A stretch of DNA of 34,025 bases from a virus. Below are positions 7,764 through 15,938 of the stretch, piece after piece. Positions within the stretch are counted from its first letter, which is position 1. Each line of letters begins with the position of its first letter. Position numbers and translations under genes: made by a program. The stretch lies in IMG/VR virus record IMGVR_UViG_3300030118_003764, positions 1 to 34,025 of that record; one strand, given 5' to 3'. Below the pieces are notes generated by a model that searched no databases, had not been told where the DNA came from, and saw only the letters and a program-made list of their open reading frames with translations.

Positions 7764-8744
7764 TTAAGCAGTAATTGCGTAAATTGCACCATTTGACTCT
7801 TCGGCTCGCGCTTCTAATGAGTAGTAGCACTGAAGCAGTTTTTGCTCTGCTGAAGTTTGTGTTGCGATGTCAGTGGTGTGTATTTTTTGACCGCCTGCAA
7901 TACCGAGACCCCAAGCTGTCATATTGACCAAGTAAATAGTATTAGCTGGCATGTGCTTGTTAGGTACAACAGCAACAGGGCCAAACTGAGATACATAAAC
8001 TGCAACCCGACCATAAATTTCACCAGTTGATGGATCAGAGTTTACGTTGTCAGCCATACCGTCTACTTCTGATCTTACCTTAGCTACTACAGCTGCACTT
8101 GCCATAAGTTTCAAATCAGTAAAATCGCCAGAGTTTGACCAAACACCGTCAAGAACACCGTCAAGAATAGCAGTAGTCAAAGTTCGATTTGTGCCAGGCA
8201 CAGGGCCAGTTGAGCCAGTAGAGGCAGAGTTAGCTGCGCCTGAGCCACCGCCAACTGATTGGTTAGCTAAAATCCAAGATGGGAAACTAGCTGATCGACC
8301 AGCAGTAGAAGCTGTTCCTGCACGTTTTTCTGTATGCAAACTAAGAGTCTGCATTTCAACGTCCATTTGTAACTCTTTGCCAATTTTAACTAACTGGTAA
8401 GCCATCTCTTTGCCAGGAATACCTGCTTTGTCAAAAAACTCAGCTTTTTGAGTAACAATCACAGATTTTTGTGCAATCTGTACGTTGTTAGTTTTGCGAG
8501 TACGAGTATCTACTGTTGCAGTGATACTTGCAGGTGCTTCAACATTTTCGTTGTTGTTTATTGCAGTAGCAAAACTATCAGTCAACCATTCGTGGTTGTC
8601 ATTAGTTACTGCGCTAGTTGCAATGCCTGATGTAAATGGTGTTTGAAAAGGAGATACGTTAAAGATAACATCACCTAAATCTTCACGTATATTGTTTGCA
8701 TCGCCAAGTGCTTTGGCAGATACAGCGTTTGAAATTGTAGCCAT
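7764..8744 (-). CDS. Major capsid protein (DUF5309 / SU10-type)
   Basis: A 326-residue protein. The N-terminus (IREDLGDVIFNVSPFQTPFTSGI) and the block HEWLTDSFATA...NNENVEAP...RTRKTNNVQIAQKSVIVTQKAEFFDKAGIPGKEMAYQLVKIGKELQMDVE match the DUF5309/SU10-type major head protein pattern: HK97-like fold, E-loop strands, then a long spine helix. The C-terminal P-domain part contains GRVAVYVSQFGPVAVVPNKHMP and ends in a helix with EARAEES. The central Gly/Ser/Thr-rich loop (near residues 165-185) may be an exposed insertion. It lies directly after the scaffold-like gene, as expected, and a terminator-like hairpin follows. Ribosome site TAGGT upstream of ATG 8744. Confidence 0.88.
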   Translation of the reverse strand: MATISNAVSAKALGDANNIREDLGDVIFNVSPFQTPFTSGIATSAVTNDNHEWLTDSFATAINNNENVEAPASITATVDTRTRKTNNVQIAQKSVIVTQKAEFFDKAGIPGKEMAYQLVKIGKELQMDVEMQTLSLHTEKRAGTASTAGRSASFPSWILANQSVGGGSGAANSASTGSTGPVPGTNRTLTTAILDGVLDGVWSNSGDFTDLKLMASAAVVAKVRSEVDGMADNVNSDPSTGEIYGRVAVYVSQFGPVAVVPNKHMPANTIYLVNMTAWGLGIAGGQKIHTTDIATQTSAEQKLLQCYYSLEARAEESNGAIYAITA

Positions 8745-8754
8745 GATAATTTAC

Positions 8755-9795
8755 CTATTTAAAAGAATTAAGAATCAAATCTACAGCAGCCTTCTGACTA
8801 ATAGAGCCATCTTTGTTGAAAGATTTAGCTCGTTGTTCTTTAGCAGCCGCAGCCTGTTTTTGCGCTCGACTCTTAGACGCTCCTTTTCTTATCACAGTTT
8901 TAGAAGCAGCTTTCTTTTTAGGTTCTTTAGTTTTAGAAACTTGTTTCTGTGCACTATTAGCCATAGCAGCATCATGTAGCACTTTCAAAGCCATTGCATC
9001 ATTCACATTAGCTAAAGTCTCAGGGCTACCCCCAATACTTTGCCAATACTCATTCATAACACTGACCTTTTCTTGAGCTATGGTCTCATCTGCAAAACCT
9101 GGCTCAAGCTGTACTAGCAGTTGCGCTTGCTCATTAGTATAAGCTTGTAGCTTTTCCTGTTGCTGCTGTTGGTACTGAGCAGTTACATTTTTTGCTACTT
9201 CGTCAATTTCACTTTGTTTCTGTTCGTAAAGAACCCTAGCTTCTAAAGCCTGTTCATAAGCTAAAGGATCTGATTCTTTCAAAGCTATTAACTCTTGAGT
9301 CGTATGGGTTGGCCTCTGACCGTATACCATAGCTTGAGCAACCTCCAGCATTTCTGCTGCTTTTTGTAAAGATTGATCACGCTCTGACTCAAATGCTTTT
9401 CGCTCTTCAGACAATGCCTGTGTCTTGCGCGTATAATCGCCTTGCATCAATATGCCACTTTTTATCTTGTCAATGTCATCGAGACCATTTTCATTCAAGA
9501 ATTGTTTGGCAGAAACTAAATATTCATACTCCGTATCATCAAGCTCGATGTCGCTAATAGGTTCAGCTTCATCACTTTCCGATGCTTCAATGTCATCAGT
9601 TTGATCAGGCTCTTCACCCACTCCGTCAAAATTATCATTATCTTCAATGATTTCTGACTCGGTTTCGTCAACAGAATCTGTCTCAACTTGCCCTACTTCT
9701 GTAGGATTGATCATTCCCAATACTGCCTCAACACCAGCAGCTTCTGTTATTGGGTCTTTAGGTGAGAACTCCATAGGTTTATTCTCAATACTCAT
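8755..9795 (-). CDS. Scaffolding-like protein
   Basis: A 346-residue protein without known catalytic motifs. Residues 35-90 are very acidic (runs of Asp/Glu), residues 110-245 are helical and Gln/Glu/Ala-rich (DYTRKTQALSEERKAFESERDQ; QYQQQQQEKLQAY), and the C-terminus is basic (KTKEPKKKAASKTVIRKGASKSRAQKQ). An acidic N-terminus, coiled middle and basic C-terminus directly upstream of the capsid gene is the classic layout of phage scaffolds, where the basic tail binds the coat protein. The order portal-(two small genes)-scaffold-capsid supports the call. Confidence 0.75.
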   Translation of the reverse strand: MSIENKPMEFSPKDPITEAAGVEAVLGMINPTEVGQVETDSVDETESEIIEDNDNFDGVGEEPDQTDDIEASESDEAEPISDIELDDTEYEYLVSAKQFLNENGLDDIDKIKSGILMQGDYTRKTQALSEERKAFESERDQSLQKAAEMLEVAQAMVYGQRPTHTTQELIALKESDPLAYEQALEARVLYEQKQSEIDEVAKNVTAQYQQQQQEKLQAYTNEQAQLLVQLEPGFADETIAQEKVSVMNEYWQSIGGSPETLANVNDAMALKVLHDAAMANSAQKQVSKTKEPKKKAASKTVIRKGASKSRAQKQAAAAKEQRAKSFNKDGSISQKAAVDLILNSFK

Positions 9796-9827
9796 TTAAA
9801 TATCCTTTAGGGTCGCTATGCGTTATC

Positions 9828-10040
9828 CTAGTTAGTGATAATTTTTGGTTTCTTTTGTTGCATATCAAGGTATTGCTGAAAAGTTGGTGCATTAAACAAC
9901 TCTTCAGAAAAACCGTTGATTTCTTCTAACGTCAGCTTAGTATAAGCTACGCCACGCATCCAGTTAATTAAATCATCAGATACGATATAATATTGTTTAT
10001 CCTCGGAGTTTTTTTCCGAGGGTTTCTCTTTGATTTGCAT
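9828..10040 (-). CDS. Hypothetical 70-residue protein between portal and scaffold
   Basis: A 70-residue, mildly acidic protein: YYIVSDDLINWMRGVAYTKLTLEEINGFSEELF followed by PTFQQYLDMQQKKPK. Starts at ATG 10040 and overlaps the preceding gene by 44 bases. The helical segments and the position between portal and scaffold resemble small head-assembly proteins, but no family is recognised. The stretch 9796-9827 before the scaffold gene holds only its ribosome-binding region. Confidence 0.62.
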   Translation of the reverse strand: MQIKEKPSEKNSEDKQYYIVSDDLINWMRGVAYTKLTLEEINGFSEELFNAPTFQQYLDMQQKKPKIITN

Positions 10041-10281
10041 ACCACTCCAAGTTCTCTCTAAGTGCCTTAACTACTTTTACCTCTCTCCAAAGCGCCTCAC
10101 CCTGTTCAGGTGTTTGAACTCCAGAAAAAGCCCTGTACAAATTTTCTTCTATTTCTTGAAAAATATATTGAACAGACTCATCTTCTATTAATCTTGCTGC
10201 TCCACATGCTACTCTATATTTTTCATCTACCTCAGATTTTTCACTTTCTAAGCTAGTTACCAATCTTAACTGGTCGCTCAC
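9997..10281 (-). CDS. Hypothetical 94-residue helical protein after portal
   Basis: A 94-residue all-helical protein that starts with GTG at 10281; GGAGG ends six bases upstream of it, inside the end of the portal gene, which decides the start. It overlaps the portal gene by 29 bases. Segments: EKSEVDEKYRVACGAARLIEDESVQYIFQEIEENLYRAF and ALRENLEWYANQRETLGKKL. The size and helical character recall small phage proteins that follow the portal gene in many podoviruses. Function unknown. Confidence 0.65.
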   Translation of the reverse strand: MSDQLRLVTSLESEKSEVDEKYRVACGAARLIEDESVQYIFQEIEENLYRAFSGVQTPEQGEALWREVKVVKALRENLEWYANQRETLGKKLRG

Positions 10282-12196
10282 TTCTTGCCTCCAAATTCAA
10301 TTCAGCTATCTTGAATTCATTTTCATCTTCATGCTCTTTAACTTTCAGTAAGAACTCTTGTTCTTTTATTGCAAGTTCAGCTTTTTCTATTTCAAGTTTT
10401 TCTCGCTCTAATTGAATCTGTGCTATTACTGCCTGCTCTTGTACGCTAGGCTCCTGCGGTTGAGGTTGGCCTGTAAACTCCATAGGAGGTTGCGTAAAGT
10501 ATCTTCCGTTAGCGCTTTTATCATACAGTCTTACCATATCTTCTTGCAACTGTACAATCTGCTGTGGTGTAACGGTAATTCCCATGCCTCCAGCACTTAT
10601 CATAGCCTGTTGTGCCGCCATAGTTTGTTGCATGTGAAACAACTGCTCAGTTTTTGATCCATTACCCAAACCAACTAAGACTGTAACATCATTTCTAGCC
10701 TTCCAGTCTCTAGGGTCAACTTCTACGAATCGATTGTCTAATCTGAATATTTTACGATCATCTGCAAAAGCTATTTCTAATTCATAGATGCCCATAAATA
10801 CTTTGCGTAAAAATTCACCAAACTCTCTAGCTATCAAGCGAACTCTTGCTTGACGCTTAGAAAGAACCTGACTTACTGCACCTGCGGCAGTATTACCATG
10901 TAAGATGTCAGGGCTGATAGAGTTATCGGTCGATCCTACATTTTGCTCTAACATCTGATCAGCAATACCCATCATGTTGTATGTGTGCTGACCAAAAGCA
11001 GGTTGCTGTGGAAATGAAATAGCGTTTGGATGTTTAACAATGTAAGGTGCGCCAGGCTTACTGCTCATCACAGAATCTAGGTCAACTTGGCCTTCTACCA
11101 CTACAGGACGTCCATTGTTTAAATTGTACTGGTTGTCTAGTTGGTTTCTCCACAACTGACTTTTTACTTTCTGTAAAGGCGCTGCGGCATCAGCAGGACA
11201 CAAACCTGTGAGCTTGTGAGGCATCCTAATCGGTGTCCATATTTCAAAAGGTATTTCATCTACCTCTTCAACATTAAGTATGACATTACCAATACGGCAA
11301 ACTTTAATCAACTCATCATGATTATCTTCATTACGATCATATCGCATATATATTTCATGCAAATCATATCTAGGAGTTACATATATATTATCTCCGCTGT
11401 CATACCCTACATTGTCAAATTCTCTTGCCATTCTTTCTGGCGAATCATATTCGTCATGTCCAGAGCTAGTAACTGCCTTATCAATATCTTTTTCGGCAAA
11501 ACCCATATCTAAAAGATCGCTTTTTGTAACTAAATCCCTTTGTCTTACATACCTAGCTTCTTTTATGTGAACAGCATTTTCATCGATAGCAAAATTTTCA
11601 GGAGCTATTACCTCTACTTTTGTTTCACTATTTTGTTTGGTTCTAATCAACTTACCGTTGTAATATAGAAATCCTGTATCTTCTTCGAGAATTTCTTCAA
11701 ACTCTACCATCTCAACTTCAGGATCTGCCATCAATACTGCAAAAGCATCTTGTGACACATTTTCAAACGTATGGTTTGTCTTTGTATCTTCCATGTGCCG
11801 CCAGCGTTTAATTACACCTTGGCGCTGTAACAAACCATCCATGAGCGAATCAAGAATGACACTAAACCCATCGTTTTGTCTGTAAAATACATATCTTATG
11901 TAGTCTGTAGCTTGTTGTGCGCCTAACACATCTTCTGGGCCTTCTGGCTCAAACCTTACTGTCTCATCATCTGCAATGAAAAGTTCAGCAACATCAGCCT
12001 TTATGTTTTCTACAGTCTGATAGACTTCTCTAGTGACTATTTTAGAATAGCCATCACGCTCATTACCGTAGGGTTCGCCTAAGTAAAAGTCTATGAGGTC
12101 TGCTCTAGTTTGAGCAGCATCACTATCCATATGATCAGAAACATTATCTTCGTAAGCATTTATAACTGTATTGAGGTCTTTATTCGAAACTGCCAT
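10253..12196 (-). CDS. Portal protein (SU10/P22-like)
   Basis: A 647-residue protein. The N-terminal part (DAAQTRADLIDFYLGEPYGNERDGYSKIVTREVYQTVENIKADVAELF) is typical of P22/SU10-type portals, followed by the beta-rich wing (VEVIAPENFAIDENAVHIKEARYV, DEIPFEIWTPIRMPHKLTGLCPADAA), the stem/crown region with long helices (NMMGIADQMLEQNVGSTDNSISPDILHGNTAAGAVSQVLSKRQARVRLIAREFGEFL) and a C-terminal Glu/Lys-rich helical barrel. It makes the dodecameric DNA channel at one vertex. ATG 12196 overlaps the terminase stop (TAATG). Order terminase-portal-scaffold-capsid is canonical. Confidence 0.88.
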   Translation of the reverse strand: MAVSNKDLNTVINAYEDNVSDHMDSDAAQTRADLIDFYLGEPYGNERDGYSKIVTREVYQTVENIKADVAELFIADDETVRFEPEGPEDVLGAQQATDYIRYVFYRQNDGFSVILDSLMDGLLQRQGVIKRWRHMEDTKTNHTFENVSQDAFAVLMADPEVEMVEFEEILEEDTGFLYYNGKLIRTKQNSETKVEVIAPENFAIDENAVHIKEARYVRQRDLVTKSDLLDMGFAEKDIDKAVTSSGHDEYDSPERMAREFDNVGYDSGDNIYVTPRYDLHEIYMRYDRNEDNHDELIKVCRIGNVILNVEEVDEIPFEIWTPIRMPHKLTGLCPADAAAPLQKVKSQLWRNQLDNQYNLNNGRPVVVEGQVDLDSVMSSKPGAPYIVKHPNAISFPQQPAFGQHTYNMMGIADQMLEQNVGSTDNSISPDILHGNTAAGAVSQVLSKRQARVRLIAREFGEFLRKVFMGIYELEIAFADDRKIFRLDNRFVEVDPRDWKARNDVTVLVGLGNGSKTEQLFHMQQTMAAQQAMISAGGMGITVTPQQIVQLQEDMVRLYDKSANGRYFTQPPMEFTGQPQPQEPSVQEQAVIAQIQLEREKLEIEKAELAIKEQEFLLKVKEHEDENEFKIAELNLEARSERPVKIGN

Positions 12197-13656
12197 TATA
12201 TTATCCAGTCATGTGTAGTTCTTTCTTTGCGTTCCCAAGGTCTGAGAAACTGCTTTTCATTAGATGCTTGAGCAAACCTCTGGCTTTGAAAAGCATATCG
12301 AGTTGCTGACATCAAATCATCTTCCTTGTCTACAATCTTGCCATTATCACCAAAGTGATAAGTTCCGTACTCTTGTTGCCACATATGACAACTTCTAAAG
12401 ACTTTAAACAAACCTTTCTGCATTGCTCTAGTCATTGCAGTAATACCAGCAGATATTTTTATATCACCCTTTGTCTGAGATATATCAGGTGGGTTTGTAA
12501 AATGCTCTGGTAAAAAGTTTGCTCCTTCTTGTCTATACTGCTCTGCCATAGAGCTACCACCATCAAATGTTCTATTCCCATCGTGCGGCCAAGCTATGGG
12601 CGGCTGGTGTTCTCTTGCTCTGAGCGCTATGCAATGCTCTACTGCGGTCTGTCGAGACTCTCTGTACTCGTCAGTCACATAAAATGCACCGCTTTCTGGA
12701 TTTATAGCACCCCATACAATCGCTGTAGGGTGATCAAATCCAAAGTCAATACCACAAATCCTAGGCCAACTTGCTGGTATGTCAAAATCTTCTATCACAA
12801 TCTTTTCAAGAGAAAAAGGAAAAACCATACCGCGTCCAAATACAGGTTGTCCTTTTGTTCGCATTTCTCTTTCATTCGGAAGATACTGAGCCAGTATCTG
12901 ATCTTTAGTATCTTCATCAAGATGAGGCGCTTCATCCCACCCTGCTTGTATTAAAAACTGTCCTTTCTTCCTATCAGTCATAAACTGATTAATAACAGGT
13001 GTCATCCCACTTTCAGGGGTAAAGGTCATCATTACAAAACCCCTTTTATCCAATGTCCTAGTCAGGCACTGAGTGTATATGTTCTGTGCTGGTTGCTCAT
13101 CTAGCCATACCCAGTCTAATGATGAACCCATAAACTTTTCTTCGCCCATCTCATAGGACTTAAAAGCTAAAACAGATTCACCTGTTACAACGCCAAAAGG
13201 ATTATGATGTTTTACCACTATGCTTTCTACTGCATTTGGAATCTGTGGCTTTCTTACAACATCAACAATACAGTCTTTTGGTATTGCTCCAGAGCCCCTA
13301 AGGTTCATATTTACAGGATCACCTAAAAGCTCTTTTTGTAAAATATCTCTTGTTGTTACTGTACTAGCACCTGCTGCCCATGCAGTAATAGGTCTAGAAA
13401 ATCTTTTTCCCTTCCACCAATCAGGATATCTTCCTGTCAGATGACAAGCTGTAATCCTAGCTCCTGTGTAGGTTTTACCTACCCTGTTACCTGCCATCGC
13501 TAGGCATTGATTGTTTTCAAGCGTAGCATTAGCAAGTATTTCTTGCCATCCATACGGTTTCCAATTGAATAGTTGGTTGTACCGTTTTCTTTCTTCTTTT
13601 TCTTGCATTAAAGCAAGAAGCTTTTGCTTTTCAGCCTTGCTTAAGTTTTGAGACAT
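12196..13656 (-). CDS. terL: Terminase large subunit
   Basis: A 486-residue packaging motor: ATPase plus headful or cos nuclease. Walker A is AGNRVGKT (about 55-62), Walker B is VWLDEQ (about 183-188), the coupling motif is TFTP (about 211-214), and the RNase-H-like nuclease begins with GIDFGFDHPTA (about 302-312), with a downstream acidic DEYRE. I choose ATG 13656; an in-frame TTG at 13671 is the alternative. No clear Shine-Dalgarno is seen, and the gene overlaps the small subunit by 26 bases, so translation may be coupled. Length and motif spacing are normal. Confidence 0.93.
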   Translation of the reverse strand: MSQNLSKAEKQKLLALMQEKEERKRYNQLFNWKPYGWQEILANATLENNQCLAMAGNRVGKTYTGARITACHLTGRYPDWWKGKRFSRPITAWAAGASTVTTRDILQKELLGDPVNMNLRGSGAIPKDCIVDVVRKPQIPNAVESIVVKHHNPFGVVTGESVLAFKSYEMGEEKFMGSSLDWVWLDEQPAQNIYTQCLTRTLDKRGFVMMTFTPESGMTPVINQFMTDRKKGQFLIQAGWDEAPHLDEDTKDQILAQYLPNEREMRTKGQPVFGRGMVFPFSLEKIVIEDFDIPASWPRICGIDFGFDHPTAIVWGAINPESGAFYVTDEYRESRQTAVEHCIALRAREHQPPIAWPHDGNRTFDGGSSMAEQYRQEGANFLPEHFTNPPDISQTKGDIKISAGITAMTRAMQKGLFKVFRSCHMWQQEYGTYHFGDNGKIVDKEDDLMSATRYAFQSQRFAQASNEKQFLRPWERKERTTHDWII

Positions 13657-14101
13657 TAGTAGATGATTCAATCAGAGTTGATAGTTGTTCATCGAGTTCT
13701 GCATCAGACAAGTCAGATACAGTCTGTTTAAGATTAACTTCTTTGGGTTTATCGTGTCCTGTGCGATGAAGTACGTCTTGAGCTGCTTTGAGGCGTATTT
13801 CAGGACGTATCTCAGGATCCACCATAATGTTTTCTATAATCTTGGTCGCTAAAGTAGCAACTTGGTTGTCATCAACCAATTCATCTCTTTTTTCTTTGAT
13901 TATAGTTTTGAGTTCTCTGTATAAACGATGTGCATTACCATTGTCAGGCTTGTAACCTGCTAAAGTAAACGCATCAAGAACTGTCATTTTAGTAGGGTCT
14001 TTGCCTTCGTGATAACCACGAGCCATTAAGTCTACAAACTTAGACTGCATTGGGTTTAGTTTGCGCTTTCTTTTAATCAAAAAACACCGCCACGTTTTCA
14101 T
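13631..14101 (-). CDS. terS: Terminase small subunit-like protein
   Basis: A 156-residue protein with the order expected for a small terminase: a basic start, an HTH-like segment (LNPMQSKFVDLMARGYHEGKDPTKMTVLDAFTLAGYKPDNGNAHRLYRELKTIIKEKRDEL), then a helical core (ATLATKIIENIMVDPEIRPEIRLKAAQDVLHRTGHDKPKE) and a flexible Asp/Ser tail. It recognises the packaging site and feeds the large subunit. It overlaps terL by 26 bases. The start is uncertain: ATG 14101 (29-base overlap with the upstream gene), TTG 14080 or ATG 14050 are possible. Confidence 0.75.
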   Translation of the reverse strand: MKTWRCFLIKRKRKLNPMQSKFVDLMARGYHEGKDPTKMTVLDAFTLAGYKPDNGNAHRLYRELKTIIKEKRDELVDDNQVATLATKIIENIMVDPEIRPEIRLKAAQDVLHRTGHDKPKEVNLKQTVSDLSDAELDEQLSTLIESSTNVSKLKQG

Positions 14102-14378
14102 CAGTTGCGGATTTGTTTACTCTAAAAGTAGAGTCTCCAGCGCCTCTAGCAGTCACAACGCCTGTAGTTTCAGATCCTGCAACTATATCACCCACGTCAA
14201 TATAATCAGTGCTTCCAACTCTTCTTATTTGAAGCGTAAGTGCTTCATTTGCACCCAATGCTGGTACAGTAAAGAAGGTTCGAGATGATCCAGTTGATAA
14301 AGTAAAATCCTCTCCATCGGCTTGAGCTGTTCCTGTCATAGCAGGGCTTCCGCCTGATTTATTATATGCTGTAGTCAT
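14073..14378 (-). CDS. Hypothetical beta-rich protein upstream of terminase
   Basis: A 101-residue protein, Ser/Thr/Gly/Ala-rich and predicted beta: AQADGEDFTLSTGSSRTFFTVPALGANEALTLQIRRVGSTDYIDVGD. This composition suits small capsid decoration or virion surface proteins, but no family is recognised. ATG 14378; 10 bases separate it from the preceding gene and its 3' end overlaps the terminase small subunit. Co-transcribed with the structural genes. Confidence 0.6.
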   Translation of the reverse strand: MTTAYNKSGGSPAMTGTAQADGEDFTLSTGSSRTFFTVPALGANEALTLQIRRVGSTDYIDVGDIVAGSETTGVVTARGAGDSTFRVNKSATDENVAVFFD

Positions 14379-14388
14379 TGTTACCTCG

Positions 14389-15156
14389 TTAGTTAGTAAT
14401 TATATCGTGTGAAATTATATCGCCTCTAGGGTCGATGTCAGCGAATGGATTGGGTTGGTTAGAAAATATTAACTGTATTTCTTGAAATCTTTTTGACGCA
14501 CCTAAATCAGACTTATAAGCATATTCTTGAGTTTTATCGTCTGATAAGCTGCCTACGCATGAAGCTGATATTTTTCCAGTAGCATCAGTTGAGGTACTAT
14601 GAGTACCAATTATTTCAAATAATGGGCTTGTTACACCTGACAGACTTGGTGCTGAACTACTTTGAAGATCAGAAAGAACTATACTAGCTACTGAGCAATT
14701 TGCAGCATTTGAATTGTATACTGAAAAATCATATTCATCGCCAAAACCTGATGTAGCTGTTGCTGATTGAAAATATCCTTCAGATAATAACACTAAAAGT
14801 AGAGCATCTGCGCTTGATGTACTATCAAGTATAGAATTTTGAGAGCAAGTAAGCGCTCCGCGGTTACTTACATCATAAACATTCACTTGCATTAATAGAG
14901 GATCAGTGCCTGTTGTTCTTCTGGTATTAAATGTTGCTACAGAGCTTAAATTGTTACTGCCATCACTTAAAAGTATACTGGAGAAAGCTTTTCCAGTTGG
15001 AGAAGCTCGTAAAAAATTTGCAGTAACAATAGTTTTGGTGCTTGCTGGTATGTTTATATGGGTCTGAATCTTATTATTGAGAGGAGAATAGGGAGAAGCC
15101 CCAAAGTCAAAAACTTTACTTTCATTTGTGCCTGTTAAAAAATCTGGACCTGCCAT
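14389..15156 (-). CDS. Hypothetical virion-like protein, first gene of the late operon
   Basis: A 255-residue, Ser/Thr/Asn-rich protein, probably beta-sandwich: FLTGTNESKVFDFGASPYSPLNNKIQTHINIPASTKTIVTANFLRASPTGKAFSSILLSDG, later STGSTDATGKISASCVGSLSD-type turns and EYAYKSDLGASKRFQEIQLIFSNQ. No enzyme motif. ATG 15156 has AGGATAAAAC directly upstream. It is the first coding frame of the long minus-strand operon, next to a leader hairpin and the 1-kb non-coding region. A structural role is inferred from composition and place. Confidence 0.6.
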   Translation of the reverse strand: MAGPDFLTGTNESKVFDFGASPYSPLNNKIQTHINIPASTKTIVTANFLRASPTGKAFSSILLSDGSNNLSSVATFNTRRTTGTDPLLMQVNVYDVSNRGALTCSQNSILDSTSSADALLLVLLSEGYFQSATATSGFGDEYDFSVYNSNAANCSVASIVLSDLQSSSAPSLSGVTSPLFEIIGTHSTSTDATGKISASCVGSLSDDKTQEYAYKSDLGASKRFQEIQLIFSNQPNPFADIDPRGDIISHDIITN

Positions 15157-15178
15157 GTTTTATCCTCATAATATGTAA

Positions 15179-15218
15179 GGCCACCCCTTTTACCACTGAG
15201 GGAAGCAAAAAGGGCGGC
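15179..15218 (-). promoter_or_regulatory. Hairpin in the leader of the late operon
   Basis: Arms CCCTTTT / AAAAGGG extended by GCC / GGC around one mismatch. It lies about 20 bases upstream of the first late ATG, so in the minus transcript it would sit just before the ribosome site. It could affect translation or mRNA stability. The U-rich arm precedes the loop in the minus direction, so it is not a normal terminator. Confidence 0.45.
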
Positions 15219-15316
15219 ATCAACCGAAGAGAGAAGGCGGCTGATACCTCAAGTATATGTCTTTTGAGAACACTATGTAAAATAATCTGCAAAAGAATAG
15301 CACAATAATAGAATTA

Positions 15317-15325
15317 TGGTATATA
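15317..15325 (+). promoter_or_regulatory. Possible extended -10 promoter for the candidate RNA
   Basis: TGG-TATATA, an extended -10 box (an overlapping TATACT at 15322 is the alternative), with only a weak -35 match near 15299. It is positioned to start a transcript at about 15332, just before the structured block. Confidence 0.35.
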
Positions 15326-15331
15326 CTCAAG

Positions 15332-15575
15332 CGGATTTTTAATCTCAGCCTTGAAGGATATGTCCAGGTAAACCCTTCACTCACCGCTCAAGGCTTAAAG
15401 CGCAAAAAGATACCCCATGGCGCATCTGAGTTCGAAAGGCTGAACAGGGGGTGGACTACACGCTAGTAGAAGGCAGCCGAGTTCGTTTAATTGCGTTAAT
15501 GACGAACTGCCGAGGAACATAACCTCAGTAAAAAGAACTCAACTCAGGAATAAACCCTTGGGTTGGGGTTCTTTT
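15332..15575 (+). ncRNA. Candidate structured non-coding RNA (unidentified)
   Basis: A roughly 240-base block that is richer in G/C than its flanks and packed with ordered inverted repeats. AGCCTTGA / TCAAGGCT (15347-15354 / 15388-15395) encloses GAAGG / CCTTC. ACCCC / GGGGT (around 15412 / 15449) encloses GTTC / GAAC. CTAC / GTAG hairpin near 15460. GGCA / TGCC encloses GTTCGT / ACGAAC (around 15480-15506). A terminator-like hairpin with TTTT ends it at 15575. The repeats are seen directly; that it is transcribed is inferred. It matches none of tmRNA, RNase P RNA, SRP RNA or a group I intron core that I could check. It could instead act as a cis-acting antitermination element or as packaging-site DNA. 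Confidence 0.45.
15535..15575 (+). terminator. Terminator-like hairpin, both orientations
   Basis: Arms GAACTCAAC (15535-15543) and GTTGGGGTTC (15562-15571) pair over nine positions with one G-U pair and one bulged G, followed by TTTT on the plus strand. On the minus strand the same hairpin is followed by TTTTT. The loop is large (18 bases), so strength is uncertain. Confidence 0.5.
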
Positions 15576-15670
15576 GCCTCAGAACATATAAAAATACCTT
15601 AGAGAATAAGACCTAAATACCGTAAAACCTACCTAAATCAACACTTTATCTACGAATATACTTCTATGCA

Positions 15671-15686
15671 GTACCAAATCTGGTAC
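15671..15686. repeat. Operator-like palindrome GTACCA-N4-TGGTAC
   Basis: A perfect 6-bp inverted repeat with a 4-base spacer, about 16 bp overall, the size of a dimeric repressor site. It lies in the non-coding region between the late and early operons. The binding protein is unknown; the Cro-like protein at 21472-21648 is one candidate. Confidence 0.4.
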
Positions 15687-15776
15687 TACCAAAGACCAAA
15701 AACACTTCTAAATACCTGATCTGTATACAAAACATACCCTTTAACCTAAAAATGGCTCCGATATATGGGGTGGATA

Positions 15777-15786
15777 TTAACGTTAA
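15777..15786. repeat. Palindrome TTAACGTTAA
   Basis: A perfect 10-bp palindrome inside the regulatory region, 90 bases after the GTACCA/TGGTAC site. A/T-rich palindromes occur by chance in such DNA, so the support is weak. Confidence 0.25.
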
Positions 15787-15874
15787 ACTACCGCTACTAA
15801 GTTGTGGGTGGGGGTATATAACCTAGAACACTTAAAAGAAATTTTTTTAGAACAAAAAGTTATTTATTGTTTTG

Positions 15875-15927
15875 GTTATAAGAGCCTGTTTTTTAATAAC
15901 TAAAAAGAATATATTTTTTCTTATAAC
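15875..15927. repeat. 9-bp inverted repeat GTTATAAGA / TCTTATAAC
   Basis: Perfect 9-bp arms at 15875-15883 and 15919-15927, separated by 35 A/T-rich bases, in the most A/T-rich part of the intergenic region. It could be a pair of protein-binding half sites or a stem-loop; function unknown. Confidence 0.35.
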
Positions 15928-15938
15928 AAATGTGTATA

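Noticed and set aside
7711-7830. A 68-residue extension of the Lys-rich micro-protein at 7624-7710
   Set aside because: It crosses the terminator hairpin and part of the capsid gene; a good ribosome site supports the short form.
12529-12954. A 141-residue plus-strand frame opposite terL
   Set aside because: Antisense to a well-supported terminase with all motifs; its Cys/Ser/Arg-rich content looks like a shadow.
15421-15452. T-arm-like GTTCGAAA suggesting a tRNA
   Set aside because: No acceptor stem, anticodon arm or CCA-compatible 3' end can be paired around it.
15347-15470. Possible group I intron core (a 12-base block like AAGATATAGTCC, and GGACTA) in the intergenic region
   Set aside because: The S-like element precedes the R-like element, the reverse of the required order, and there is no interrupted gene or recognisable P4-P6.
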